From Rhizobium sp. BT04 (GTDB lineage: Bacteria > Pseudomonadota > Alphaproteobacteria > Rhizobiales > Rhizobiaceae), in contig NZ_CP125653.1 in NCBI RefSeq assembly GCF_030053135.1, forward strand, positions 62,001 through 126,000: a stretch of DNA of 64,000 bases. Reading direction: 5' to 3'. Below, piece after piece: positions 1-8,807 of this stretch. Position numbers and translations under genes: made by a program. Positions within the stretch are counted from its first letter, which is position 1; every line of letters starts with the position of its first letter. The notes under the pieces were generated by a model. That model saw only the letters and a list, made by a program, of their open reading frames with translations, was not told the origin of the DNA and made no database searches.

Positions 1-385
1 AGACCAGCACGCCGTTGAAGGTGCCGCAGGCAAGACCGGTGCCGATGCCGATCGCGACCAGTCCCGGCGTGCCGATGCCGAGCTGGGCCGCCGCCCCCAT
101 CGCCGTCGAGGCGAGCGCGATGATGGCGGCGACCGAGAGGTCGATCTCGCCCGAGATGACGAGCAGCGCCATGGCGAAGGCGATCATCGCCTTTTCGGTA
201 AAGTTGAAGGTGGCGTCAGATAGGTTCCAGGCATCGAGAAAATAGGGCGAAGCCAGGGAATTGAAGACGAAGATGAGGACGGCGACGGCAAAGAGCAGCA
301 CTTCCCAACTGGCGACGATGCGGCGGAAGGGTGTGCCGAGGCGGTCGGGGATCATCCGCTTTTCGTGTGTGGACACGGTGCTCAT
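1..385 (-). CDS. rhaQ: rhamnose ABC transporter permease RhaQ (C-terminus beyond window)
   Basis: Inner-membrane permease of the L-rhamnose ABC importer (CUT2/ribose type). The gene enters from the left edge; the window holds its N-terminal 128 residues. Visible are a cytoplasmic N-terminus, a first hydrophobic segment (around residues 28-45) and the GEIDLSVA stretch typical of RbsC-like permeases. The ATG at 385-383 overlaps the rhaP stop codon in an ATGA, which indicates translational coupling. Homology and position after rhaT-rhaP make RhaQ the natural name; the distal genes of the operon (rhaU, rhaK in R. leguminosarum) would lie outside the window. Confidence 0.9.
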   Translation of the reverse strand, partial: MSTVSTHEKRMIPDRLGTPFRRIVASWEVLLFAVAVLIFVFNSLASPYFLDAWNLSDATFNFTEKAMIAFAMALLVISGEIDLSVAAIIALASTAMGAAAQLGIGTPGLVAIGIGTGLACGTFNGVLV

Positions 386-1383
386 GCTGCGGCCTCCGTT
401 CTGATCTCGGCTGCGGCGCGGTCGCGCAGGATGATGCGGCCGCGGTTGCGCTCACGCCTGGCGTTGAAGGCGACGGCGAGAATGATGACGGTTCCGGAGA
501 TCGCCATTTGCGTGAAGGGTGAAATGCCGATGACCGGCAGGGCGTTCTTGATGACGCCGAGGAAGAGCGCGCCGAGCACCGTGCCGGCGACCGAGCCGAC
601 GCCGCCGGCAATGGAGATGCCGCCGATGACGCAGGCCGCAACGCTGTCGAGCTCGAAGCCGTTGGCGATATCGACATAGGCGACGGCGTAACGCGAGACC
701 CAGAGATAGCTGGAAAGGCCGGCGAGCGCGCCGGAGAGCACGAAGGCCAGGAATTTCGTCCGGCCGGTATCGATGCCGGCATAGACGGCAGCCGTCGGAT
801 TGCCGCCGGTCGCATAGGCCGAGCGGCCAAACGGGCTGTAGCGCAGCAGCATGTACATCAGCGCGACGATGATGATCGCGACCCAGCCCAGCACCGGCAG
901 GCCGAGGATCGGCGTGCGGGGGACGGAGAGGAAGGTCGGCGTCATCTGGTGGGCGTTCACCCAGGCGCCGCCCGAGAGCACGAAGGCCATGCCGCGATAG
1001 ATGGTGAGGGTGCCGAGGGTGACGACGATCGACGGAATTTCGAGGCGCCAGACGAGGAAGCCGTTGATGGCGCCGAGCGCCGCACCGATGACGATCGCGG
1101 CAAGGATGAGCACGACCAGCGGCAGGCCGGGAAAGGCGGCGTTCATCATCGCAATTGCCATGCCGGTAAAGGCAAGGTTGGCGGCAACCGAGAGATCGAT
1201 CGATTTCGTCAGGATGACCGTCATCTGGGCAAGCGCCAGAATGATGAGGATCGCCGTGTCGTTGAAGATGCCGGCGAGATTGTCCGGTGTGGCGAAATCG
1301 GCGGCGCGTGTCGAGAAGACGGCAATCATCACCACGATGATGGCAAAGAGCAGGGTTTCACGTTTTCTAATCAGTCTGGCCAT
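382..1383 (-). CDS. rhaP: rhamnose ABC transporter permease RhaP
   Basis: First permease of the rhamnose importer, 333 residues, RbsC/AraH family. It contains many hydrophobic helices and the family stretch KSIDLSVAANLAF near the N-terminus, plus the conserved loop with SVAACVIGGISIAGG in the C-terminal half. I chose the ATG at 1383 because GAGGTG lies six bases upstream; ATGs at 1389 and 1401 are in frame, and 1401 would overlap the end of rhaT. It sits 10 bases after rhaT and overlaps rhaQ by four bases, so the three are one operon. Confidence 0.92.
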   Translation of the reverse strand: MARLIRKRETLLFAIIVVMIAVFSTRAADFATPDNLAGIFNDTAILIILALAQMTVILTKSIDLSVAANLAFTGMAIAMMNAAFPGLPLVVLILAAIVIGAALGAINGFLVWRLEIPSIVVTLGTLTIYRGMAFVLSGGAWVNAHQMTPTFLSVPRTPILGLPVLGWVAIIIVALMYMLLRYSPFGRSAYATGGNPTAAVYAGIDTGRTKFLAFVLSGALAGLSSYLWVSRYAVAYVDIANGFELDSVAACVIGGISIAGGVGSVAGTVLGALFLGVIKNALPVIGISPFTQMAISGTVIILAVAFNARRERNRGRIILRDRAAAEIRTEAAA

Positions 1384-1393
1384 GCCCATCACC

Positions 1394-2926
1394 TCATGCA
1401 TTTCCGGTCGCCGCGCGCACCAGCGCTTCCGGCGAAAGCTGATTGCGCTCGAAGAGCCCGGCCGACAGGCCTTCCTTCATCACCAGCACACGATCCGACA
1501 TGCCGATGATTTCGGGCAGTTCGGAAGAGATCATGATGATGGAGAGGCCCTCTGCGGCAAGCTCGCTGATGAAGCCGTGGACGGCGGCCTTCGAGCCGAT
1601 ATCGATGCCCTTCGTCGGTTCATCGAGGATGATGACCTTGGGCATGGTGGCGAGCCACTTGCCGATGACGACCTTCTGCTGGTTGCCGCCCGACAGCGTG
1701 CCGACCGGTACGGAGAGGGCGGCAGCGCGCAGATCCAGCCGCTCGGCATATTTGCGGGCGAGGGCGAATTCTTCCGCCGCCTGCAGGAAGCCCTTGCGCG
1801 AGGTGCGCGCTAAGGACGGCAGCGTCATGTTCTGGTAGATCGGCATCGGCAACGCCAGCCCGTGGCGGCCGCGCTCTTCCGGCACGTAGACGATGCCGGC
1901 TTTGATCGCATCATGCGGCGAATTGATCGAAATTTCCCGGCCTTCGAGCGACAGCCTGCCGGAGAGCGGCCTGGTGATGCCGAAGAGCGATTGCGCAAGT
2001 TCCGACCGTCCGGCGCCGATCAGGCCGTAGATGCCGAGAATCTCGCCTTTGCGCAGCGTCAGCGAAATATCGCGAAATTCGGTGCGGTGGCTGTATTTTT
2101 CGACTTCGAGCACCGGAGCGCCGATGTCCACATCGATCTTCGGAAAGGCGTTCTCGACGTCGCGGCCGACCATCATCCGGACGATCTCGTCCTGCGGCGT
2201 GTCCTTGAGCCGGCCCTGGCCGACGGCGCGGCCGTCGCGGAAGACGACGAAGTCGTCGGCGATCTCGTAGACTTCATCGAACTTGTGACTGATGAACAGG
2301 ATCGCCTTGCCCTGTTCCTTCAGGCCCTTGATGATGCGGAAGAGATCGTCGATCTCCTTGCGGGAGAGGGCCGCCGTCGGCTCGTCCATGATGACGATGC
2401 GGGCCTCGATCGACAAAGCGCGGGCGATCGCCACCAGGTGGCGCTGCGCGATCGAGAGGTCCTTCAGCCGGATCGTCGGATCGATATTGCTTTCAAGCGC
2501 GGTCAGCAACGTCTTCGAACGGCTGTTCATCACCTGCCAGTCGATGGTGCGCAGCCGCGTGCGCGGCGCATGGCCGAGGAAGATGTTTTCGGCAACCGTC
2601 AGCTCGTCGAACAGTACGGTTTCCTGATGGATGGCGGTGACGCCGGCATCGATAGCAGCCTGGGCGCTGGCGAAGGTCACCGTCCGGCCGTCGACCAGGA
2701 TCTCGCCTTCGTTCGGCCTGTAGATGCCGGTCAGGATCTTGACGAGCGTCGATTTGCCGGCGCCGTTTTCGCCGATCAGCGCGGTAACCGTGCCGGGGTG
2801 CAGCGCGATGCTGACATTGTCGAGCGCCTTCACGCCAGGAAAGATCTGGGAGATGCCGCGCATTTCCAGAATGGCCGGTGTATCGGGCATGGGGCTGACA
2901 TCGTGCTTTTGCGTTGCGGCGTGCAT
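1394..2926 (-). CDS. rhaT: rhamnose ABC transporter ATPase RhaT (double nucleotide-binding domain)
   Basis: Sugar importer ATPase of about 510 residues with two ABC domains, as in RbsA/MglA. The first domain has Walker A GENGAGKST and Walker B IVIMDEPTAAL. The second has a degenerate P-loop (GLIGAGRSEL), signature LSGGNQQK and Walker B VIILDEPTKGID, the usual RbsA pattern. The ATG at 2926 is preceded by AAGGTG at good distance; an in-frame ATG at 2968 falls inside a palindromic repeat and is unlikely. It energises RhaP/RhaQ with RhaS as binding protein. Confidence 0.93.
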   Translation of the reverse strand: MHAATQKHDVSPMPDTPAILEMRGISQIFPGVKALDNVSIALHPGTVTALIGENGAGKSTLVKILTGIYRPNEGEILVDGRTVTFASAQAAIDAGVTAIHQETVLFDELTVAENIFLGHAPRTRLRTIDWQVMNSRSKTLLTALESNIDPTIRLKDLSIAQRHLVAIARALSIEARIVIMDEPTAALSRKEIDDLFRIIKGLKEQGKAILFISHKFDEVYEIADDFVVFRDGRAVGQGRLKDTPQDEIVRMMVGRDVENAFPKIDVDIGAPVLEVEKYSHRTEFRDISLTLRKGEILGIYGLIGAGRSELAQSLFGITRPLSGRLSLEGREISINSPHDAIKAGIVYVPEERGRHGLALPMPIYQNMTLPSLARTSRKGFLQAAEEFALARKYAERLDLRAAALSVPVGTLSGGNQQKVVIGKWLATMPKVIILDEPTKGIDIGSKAAVHGFISELAAEGLSIIMISSELPEIIGMSDRVLVMKEGLSAGLFERNQLSPEALVRAATGNA

Positions 2927-2946
2927 TGTTCGTTTCACCTTGAAAA

Positions 2947-3076
2947 CCCCTCCCCAACCTCTCCCCACAAGCGGGAGGGGCTTGACCCACCGCGATGCCG
3001 AGGCTCGCGATGGGCGGGGGCGTTGCTTCAGATTATCTCTCCCGTCGCGGGAGAGATGGCCGGCAGGCCAGAGGGG
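2947..3076. repeat. RIME-type palindromic intergenic repeat between rhaS and rhaT
   Basis: GC-rich palindromic block with one clear hairpin (ATCTCTCCCG at 3035-3044 pairing with 3048-3057) and a second, imperfect one at about 2953-2980. The layout and sequence style match Rhizobium-specific intergenic mosaic elements, and a close relative lies between rhaD and rhaI. It sits exactly between the binding-protein gene and the rest of the transporter operon, where it could stabilise the upstream rhaS message. Confidence 0.75.
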
Positions 3077-3086
3077 GTCTTAACGA

Positions 3087-4082
3087 TCAGAAGACCTTGG
3101 AGAACTGGTCGATGTTCGAAGCATTGTAGACGAAGGGATCGGCCATGGCGGCTTCGCCGTTGTCGCCGACCTTGATCTTGCCCATGCGGCCGGCAGCAAT
3201 CTCGCTGCCCGGCTTGCCGTCGGTCTCGCCCTTGACGAGGCGATAGGCGATCTGGGTGGCGGAGTAGCCGAGATCGATCGGGTTCCAGATGGCGAATTCC
3301 TTCGTGGCGCCGGACTTGATCGCTCCGGCCATTTCGGACGGCAGGCCGAGGCCGGTGACGTAGACCTTGCCGACGAGACCCTTGTCTTCGACGACCTTGG
3401 AAGCGGCGAGAACGCCGACCGTCGTCGGAGCGACGATGACCTTGACGTTCGGGTTGGACTTCAGGAGGCCTTCGGCTTCACGATAGGACTTGTCCGACAG
3501 GTCGTCGCCATAGACGGTGGTGACGAGATTGAGACCCGGGAAATCCTTGAGCTGCTTCTTCATCTGGTCGATCCAGATGTTCTGGTTGGTCGAGGTGGTC
3601 GTTGCCGACAGGATGGCGAAGTCACCCTTGCCGCCGTCGAGATGGTCCTTGACGAGCGTCAGGCACATCTTGCCGATCAGCTCGTTGGACGACGGGTTGA
3701 GCTGCAGGATACGGCCTTCGGGCGCGACGCCGGAATCCCAGGAGATCACCTTGATGCCGCGCTGGGCAGCCTTCTTCAGCGCCGGAACGAGCGCGTCGGG
3801 ATCGTTGGCCGAGACGGCGATGGCGTCGACGCCCTGGGCGATCAGCGAGTTGATCACTTCGATCTGGCCTTCGGCCGTCGTCGACGTCGGGCCGGTGTAG
3901 ATCACCTCGACGCCGCCGAGCTCCTTGGCGGCTTCCTGGGCGCCCTTGTTGGCGGCGTCGAAGAAGCCGTTGCCGAGCGACTTCACGACGAGGCCGATCT
4001 TGATGTCCTTGGCGCTGGCAGTGCCGGCCATCATGGCGACGGCGAGCGCTACGCCGAGCGCAAGTGTCTTTGTAAGTTTCAT
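3087..4082 (-). CDS. rhaS: rhamnose-binding periplasmic protein RhaS
   Basis: Solute-binding protein of 331 residues, periplasmic-binding type 4 (ribose-binding-like). The N-terminus is a Sec signal peptide with likely cleavage after ASA at residue 24. The mature part starts KDIKIGLVVKSLGNGFFDA, the standard first strand and sugar-contact region of this family. It follows rhaR by 47 bases and precedes rhaT, which fixes its role in rhamnose capture. The start has an AGGAAAGT-type ribosome site just upstream. Confidence 0.93.
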   Translation of the reverse strand: MKLTKTLALGVALAVAMMAGTASAKDIKIGLVVKSLGNGFFDAANKGAQEAAKELGGVEVIYTGPTSTTAEGQIEVINSLIAQGVDAIAVSANDPDALVPALKKAAQRGIKVISWDSGVAPEGRILQLNPSSNELIGKMCLTLVKDHLDGGKGDFAILSATTTSTNQNIWIDQMKKQLKDFPGLNLVTTVYGDDLSDKSYREAEGLLKSNPNVKVIVAPTTVGVLAASKVVEDKGLVGKVYVTGLGLPSEMAGAIKSGATKEFAIWNPIDLGYSATQIAYRLVKGETDGKPGSEIAAGRMGKIKVGDNGEAAMADPFVYNASNIDQFSKVF

Positions 4083-4129
4083 GTCACTTTCCTCCCACTA
4101 AGATTAGACTTCCACACCTCGGCGGCGCC

Positions 4130-4939
4130 TCATGCGACCGACGAGGAATCCTCCTTCGCCTGGGCCACCGGGCTCGCAACGACGAGCCGAATGCCGGCAC
4201 TTTCGATCATGCGAGCTGCCTCTTCCGAGACCCCGTCATCGGTGATGACCACAGAAACGCGGTCGAGCGCACAGAGAATGAGGCTCGACCGGCGACTGAA
4301 TTTGCTTGAATCGACCATGACCACGAGTTCGTCGGCCTGGTGCATCAGTTTCTGCTCGCTCTGGATGATGAGGGCATCCGCCTCCATGATGCCGAGCGGG
4401 CCGACGCCCTGTGCGCCGATGAACATGCGCCGCGCATAGAAGTTGCGGATGGCGTCATTGTCGAAGGGCGACAGGATCAGGCTCTGCTCGCGATAGATCG
4501 CGCCGCCCGGCACCGTCACCGAGTTTTTGGAGTGCTTCACCAGATGTTCGGCGATCGCAAAAGAATTGGTCATCACCTGCATGCGGTGGCCGGCCATGTA
4601 GTGCACCATCTGGAAGGTCGTCGTGCCACCATTGATGATGATGGCGTCACCCGCCTCGCAGAGTTCAACCGCCGCGCGCGCAATTGCGCGATTTTTGTCG
4701 ATATTGACTGATTCTGAAACGCGGAAGGGCCGGCCGGCGAGATTGCCGAGTTGTGGCGGATGCACCGCCTCGGCGCCGCCGCGGACACGACGTATCCTGC
4801 CCTGCACATGAAGGGCCGCAATGTCGCGCCGAATGGTCGCTTCGGAAGCCTCCGTCAGCTCGGAAATGTCCTGGATCGTGACCACGGACTTTTCCTGAAC
4901 GGCGCTTAGAATAATGCGATGGCGTTCGCGTTCGTGCAT
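4130..4939 (-). CDS. rhaR: DeoR-family regulator of rhamnose genes, RhaR
   Basis: DeoR/GlpR-type repressor, 269 residues. The N-terminal winged helix-turn-helix (SVVTIQDISELTEASEATIRRDIAALH, given here in part) is followed by the sugar-phosphate-binding DeoRC domain with the characteristic INGGTTT motif. It is first in the minus-strand operon and divergent from rhaD-rhaI. This gene order is that of the characterised R. leguminosarum rha locus, where the DeoR protein is a negative regulator. Here it probably binds the 198-base divergent region (see the inverted repeat at 4994-5046). Confidence 0.9.
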   Translation of the reverse strand: MHERERHRIILSAVQEKSVVTIQDISELTEASEATIRRDIAALHVQGRIRRVRGGAEAVHPPQLGNLAGRPFRVSESVNIDKNRAIARAAVELCEAGDAIIINGGTTTFQMVHYMAGHRMQVMTNSFAIAEHLVKHSKNSVTVPGGAIYREQSLILSPFDNDAIRNFYARRMFIGAQGVGPLGIMEADALIIQSEQKLMHQADELVVMVDSSKFSRRSSLILCALDRVSVVITDDGVSEEAARMIESAGIRLVVASPVAQAKEDSSSVA

Positions 4940-4993
4940 CGGGCTCCTCCTCTTGTTGCATTTATTTCGTATCCGTTAAGGACTGTCAATCAC

Positions 4994-5046
4994 AAACGAT
5001 CATAAAATTTCATATTGCGCTGCACAATAATCGAATTTGATCGTTT
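4994..5046. promoter_or_regulatory. candidate RhaR operator: spaced inverted repeat in the rhaR/rhaD divergent region
   Basis: AAACGATCA at 4994-5002 is repeated in inverted orientation as TGATCGTTT at 5038-5046. The nine-base arms match perfectly and are 35 bases apart. A TTGACA hexamer follows at 5051-5056, pointing to rhaD. Paired distant half-sites are common for DeoR repressors. The role is inferred from position. Confidence 0.5.
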
Positions 5047-5136
5047 TCGATTGACAAGCGCTGTTTTGATGCGCGATACCGTGAGCGAAAGGGCGCGCTG
5101 ATCGCGGCGCCTCACAAGCCTGTATGGGAGGATGAC

Positions 5137-7233
5137 ATGGCGGCGAACGTCCGGCTTCTGGAAAACCGGTGGGATGATGCTTACGCGGCAGGCCTCGATG
5201 AGCCTGGCAAGCTGCTCTATCGCTCCAACCTGCTCGGCGCCGACAAGCGCATCACCAATTATGGCGGCGGCAACACCTCGGCGAAGGTGCTGGAAACCGA
5301 TCCGCTGACGGGCGGCAAGGTGAAGGTACTGTGGGTCAAGGGATCGGGCGGCGACGTCGGCACGATCAAGCTCGACGGTTTCGCGACGCTCTACCAGGAC
5401 AAGCTGGAATCGCTGAAAGGCATCTACAAGGGCGTTGAGGACGAAGACCGCATGGTCGGCTTCCTGCCGCACTGCACCTTCAACCTGAACGCGCGTGCCG
5501 CCTCGATCGACACGCCGCTGCATGGTTTCGTGCCTTTCACCCATGTCGACCACATGCATCCTGACGCGATCATCGCGATCGCCGCGTCGAAGAATTCGAA
5601 GGAATTGACGCAGCAGATCTTCGGTGATGAGATCGGCTGGCTGCCCTGGCGCCGTCCGGGCTTTCAGCTCGGCCTCGACCTCGGCGCTTTCGTCGCCGCA
5701 AACCCGAATGCCAAGGGCGTCGTGCTCGAAAGCCACGGCCTCTTTACCTGGGCTGATGACGCCAAGGCCTGCTACGAGCTGACGCTCGATATCATCAACA
5801 AGGCGATCGTCTGGTTTGCCGAGAAGACCGAAGGCAAGACGATTTTCGGCGGCGCGCTCACCCAGAGCCTGACCGTTGCGGAACGCCGCACCATCGCCGC
5901 CCGGCTGATGCCGGAGATCCGCGGCCGCATCGGCAAGCAAGAGCGCAAGCTCGGTCATTTCGACGATCAGGACGCCGTGCTCGAATTCGTCAATTCCAGG
6001 GATCTGCGTCCGCTCGGCGCGCTCGGCACCAGCTGCCCCGACCATTTCCTGCGCACCAAGATCCGCCCGCTGATCGTCGATTTCGATCCGGCCAAGCCGG
6101 ATGTCGACGCGATCGTCACCGGTCTCGACAATGCGCTGGAGGATTACCGCGCCGACTACGCGCGCTATTACAACGACTGCAAGCATGACAATTCGCCCGC
6201 CATGCGCGATGCCAATCCCGTCATCTTCCTCGTTCCCGGCGTCGGCATGCTGTCCTTCGCCCGCGACAAGGCGACGGCCCGCATTGCCAGCGAATTCTAT
6301 GTCAACGCCATCAACGTCATGCGCGGCGCCTCGACGGTCTCGGAATATCAGGGCCTGCCGGAGCAGGAAGCCTTCGATATCGAATACTGGCTGCTCGAAG
6401 AGGCGAAGCTCCAGCGCATGCCGAAGCCGAAGAGCCTTGCCGGTCGTGTGGCCTTCGTCACCGGCGGCGCCGGCGGCATCGGCCGGGCGACCGCCGCGCG
6501 CCTCGTCGGCGAGGGCGCCTGCGTGGTGCTTGCCGATATCGATCAGGCGGCGCTCGAAGCCACCGAGGCCGATTTCGTCAAGAAATACGGCGCTGACGCC
6601 GTGCGCAGCATTCGGCTCGACGTCACTAGGGAAGATGCGGTGATCGCCTCCTTCGCGGAAGCCTCGGTTGAATTCGGCGGCATCGATATCCTCGTCTCGA
6701 ATGCCGGCATTGCCTCTTCCGCGCCGATCGAATTGACCGAGCTTTCGACCTGGAACCGCAATATCGATATTCTGGCGACCGGCTATTTCCTCGTTTCGCG
6801 CGAAGCCTTCCGCCTGTTCCGCCGCCAGGCGCTCGGCGGCAACATCGTCTTCGTCGCCTCGAAAAACGGTCTTGCCGCCTCGCCGAACGCGTCTGCCTAC
6901 TGCACGGCCAAGGCCGCCGAGATCCATCTCGCCCGCTGCCTGGCGCTGGAAGGCGCTGATGCCGGCATCCGTGTCAACACCGTCAACCCGGATGCCGTGC
7001 TGCGCGGCTCGAAGATCTGGAGCGGCGAATGGCGCGAGCAGCGCGCCGCCTCGTCGAAGATCGAGGTTGATGATCTCGAGGAACATTACCGCAAGCGTTC
7101 GATGCTGAAACTCAACGTTTTCCCGGAAGACATCGCCGAGGCGATCTATTTCCTCGCATCGGACCTTTCGGCAAAATCGACCGGCAACATCATCAACGTC
7201 GATGCCGGCAACGTGCAGAGCTTTACGCGCTGA
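5137..7233 (+). CDS. rhaD: bifunctional rhamnulose-1-phosphate aldolase / short-chain dehydrogenase RhaD
   Basis: Fusion enzyme of 698 residues. The N-terminal part is a class II aldolase domain with candidate metal histidines in PFTHVDHMHPDA and LESHGLF. From about residue 437 a complete short-chain dehydrogenase follows, with cofactor motif TGGAGGIG, NAG and catalytic YCTAK near residue 588. In this family the aldolase cleaves L-rhamnulose-1-phosphate to glycerone phosphate and L-lactaldehyde, and the dehydrogenase half is thought to oxidise lactaldehyde. The gene starts the plus-strand rhaD-rhaI operon and is divergent from rhaR. An ORF of equal length antisense to it is a coding shadow. 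Confidence 0.93.
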   Translation: MAANVRLLENRWDDAYAAGLDEPGKLLYRSNLLGADKRITNYGGGNTSAKVLETDPLTGGKVKVLWVKGSGGDVGTIKLDGFATLYQDKLESLKGIYKGVEDEDRMVGFLPHCTFNLNARAASIDTPLHGFVPFTHVDHMHPDAIIAIAASKNSKELTQQIFGDEIGWLPWRRPGFQLGLDLGAFVAANPNAKGVVLESHGLFTWADDAKACYELTLDIINKAIVWFAEKTEGKTIFGGALTQSLTVAERRTIAARLMPEIRGRIGKQERKLGHFDDQDAVLEFVNSRDLRPLGALGTSCPDHFLRTKIRPLIVDFDPAKPDVDAIVTGLDNALEDYRADYARYYNDCKHDNSPAMRDANPVIFLVPGVGMLSFARDKATARIASEFYVNAINVMRGASTVSEYQGLPEQEAFDIEYWLLEEAKLQRMPKPKSLAGRVAFVTGGAGGIGRATAARLVGEGACVVLADIDQAALEATEADFVKKYGADAVRSIRLDVTREDAVIASFAEASVEFGGIDILVSNAGIASSAPIELTELSTWNRNIDILATGYFLVSREAFRLFRRQALGGNIVFVASKNGLAASPNASAYCTAKAAEIHLARCLALEGADAGIRVNTVNPDAVLRGSKIWSGEWREQRAASSKIEVDDLEEHYRKRSMLKLNVFPEDIAEAIYFLASDLSAKSTGNIINVDAGNVQSFTR

Positions 7234-7255
7234 TTTTTGACTGGGGGCGGATGCG

Positions 7256-7410
7256 TCCGCCCCTCACCCTAACCCTCTCCCCGTCAGGACGGGGAGAGGG
7301 GACTTGCCCGACGGAAAGTCGGAGTGGGACAGAGATGGCGCGGCATACTCCCTTCTCCCCGTCTGAACGGGGAGAAGGTGCCGGCAGGCGGATGAGGGGC
7401 TGCCCCACGG
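7256..7410. repeat. RIME-type palindromic repeat between rhaD and rhaI
   Basis: Two strong hairpins in a row. The first has 13-base perfect arms at 7273-7285 and 7288-7300. The second has 12-base arms (CCTTCTCCCCGT) at 7351-7362 and 7367-7378. The two-palindrome architecture is that of rhizobial RIME1 elements, and the block resembles the repeat at 2947-3076. It lies between the two cotranscribed catabolic genes. Confidence 0.8.
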
Positions 7411-7450
7411 CAAGATCCCAATGTTTAAATTGCAGAATCGGGAGGAAGAC

Positions 7451-8743
7451 ATGGCCGAATTCAGGATCGCGCAGGATCTGGTTGCAACGGATAACGACAA
7501 GCGGGCAACCGCGTTGAAAGCCGATTACGAGGCGCTGGGCGCCACACTTGCGCGTCGCGGCGTCGATATCGAGGCAATTACCCGCAGGGTCGCGGAATTC
7601 TTCGTCGCCGTTCCCTCCTGGGGTGTCGGCACCGGCGGCACACGTTTTGCCCGCTTCCCCGGCACCGGCGAGCCGCGCGGCATTTTCGACAAGCTCGACG
7701 ATTGCGCCGTCATCAACCAGCTGACGCAGGCGACCCCGAATGTATCGCTGCATATTCCCTGGGATAAGGCGGATGCGCGGGAGTTGAGGGCCAAGGGCGA
7801 CGCGCTCGGCCTCGGCTTCGATGCGATGAATTCCAACACCTTTTCCGATGCTCCGGGCCAGGCCCATTCCTATAAATACGGCTCGCTCAGCCACACCGGC
7901 GCGGCAACACGCGCCCAGGCGGTCGAACACAATCTCGAATGTATCGAAATCGGCAAGGCGATCGGCTCGAAGGCATTGACGGTCTGGATCGGCGACGGTT
8001 CGAACTTCCCCGGCCAGAGCCATTTCACCAAGGCTTTCGAGCGTTACCTCGCCTCGATGGCCGATATCTACAAGGCGCTCCCCGACGATTGGAAACTGTT
8101 CTCCGAACACAAGATGTACGAGCCGGCCTTTTATTCGACGATCGTGCAGGATTGGGGCACCAATTACCTGATCGCCCAGACGCTCGGCCCCAAGGCCTAT
8201 TGTCTCGTCGATCTCGGCCACCATGCGCCGAACACCAATATCGAGATGATCGTTGCCCGGCTGATCCAGTTCGGCAAGCTCGGCGGTTTCCACTTCAACG
8301 ATTCGAAATATGGCGACGACGATCTCGACGCCGGCGCGATCGATCCCTACCGGCTGTTCCTCGTTTTCAACGAGTTGGTCGATGCCGAGCAGCGTGGCGT
8401 CAACGACTTCAACCCGGCCCATATGATCGACCAGTCGCATAATGTCACCGACCCGATCGAAAGCCTGATCAACAGCGCCAACGAAATCCGCCGCGCCTAT
8501 GCACAGGCGTTGATCGTCGACCGCAAGGCGCTCGATGGCTACCAGCAGGACAATGACGCATTGATGGCGTCGGAAACGCTGAAGCGCGCCTATCGCGCCG
8601 ATGTCGAGCCTATCCTGGCCGAGGTCCGCCGCAGGGCCGGCGGCGCGATCGACCCGATCGCCGTCTACCGCGCCAGCGGTTACCGCAGACAAGTGGCGGC
8701 TGAGCGCCCGGCTTCCGTTGCCGGCGGCGGCGGCATCATCTGA
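7451..8743 (+). CDS. rhaI: L-rhamnose isomerase RhaI
   Basis: Metal-dependent isomerase converting L-rhamnose to L-rhamnulose, 430 residues, of the Pseudomonas stutzeri-like type (TIM barrel). Likely metal and substrate residues are seen in FSEHKMYEPAF, YCLVDLGHHAPN and GFHFNDSKYGDDDLDAG. The ATG at 7451 is preceded by GGGAGGAAG; an upstream in-frame ATG at 7421 lies beside the palindromic repeat and is less likely. It is the second gene of the rhaD operon. Confidence 0.92.
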   Translation: MAEFRIAQDLVATDNDKRATALKADYEALGATLARRGVDIEAITRRVAEFFVAVPSWGVGTGGTRFARFPGTGEPRGIFDKLDDCAVINQLTQATPNVSLHIPWDKADARELRAKGDALGLGFDAMNSNTFSDAPGQAHSYKYGSLSHTGAATRAQAVEHNLECIEIGKAIGSKALTVWIGDGSNFPGQSHFTKAFERYLASMADIYKALPDDWKLFSEHKMYEPAFYSTIVQDWGTNYLIAQTLGPKAYCLVDLGHHAPNTNIEMIVARLIQFGKLGGFHFNDSKYGDDDLDAGAIDPYRLFLVFNELVDAEQRGVNDFNPAHMIDQSHNVTDPIESLINSANEIRRAYAQALIVDRKALDGYQQDNDALMASETLKRAYRADVEPILAEVRRRAGGAIDPIAVYRASGYRRQVAAERPASVAGGGGII

Positions 8744-8767
8744 GCGGCCAGACCGAATAAAGATGAA

Positions 8768-8799
8768 TGCCGGCAGCGCGGGGTGAGTCCCTGCCGGCA
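8768..8799. terminator. hairpin between convergent rhaI and AhpD-like gene
   Basis: TGCCGGCA at 8768-8775 pairs with an identical (self-complementary) copy at 8792-8799, and the loop has a GGG/CCC inner pairing. It lies between two convergent genes. There is no T-run, so termination is inferred from position. Confidence 0.5.
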
Positions 8800-8807
8800 A
8801 TCGCCGT

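Noticed and set aside
2927..2968. Upstream start of rhaT at 2968
   Set aside because: The extension lies in the intergenic palindrome and the ATG at 2926 has a good ribosome site.
1862..3175. 437-codon open frame antisense to rhaT
   Set aside because: Shadow of rhaT that also runs through the palindromic repeat.
4990..7086. 698-codon open frame antisense to rhaD
   Set aside because: It mirrors the GC-rich third positions of rhaD, has no recognisable domain or ribosome site, while rhaD is fully supported by motifs.
7223..8800. Long open frame antisense to rhaI
   Set aside because: Shadow of rhaI; low-complexity Arg/Asp/Gly composition and no start signal.
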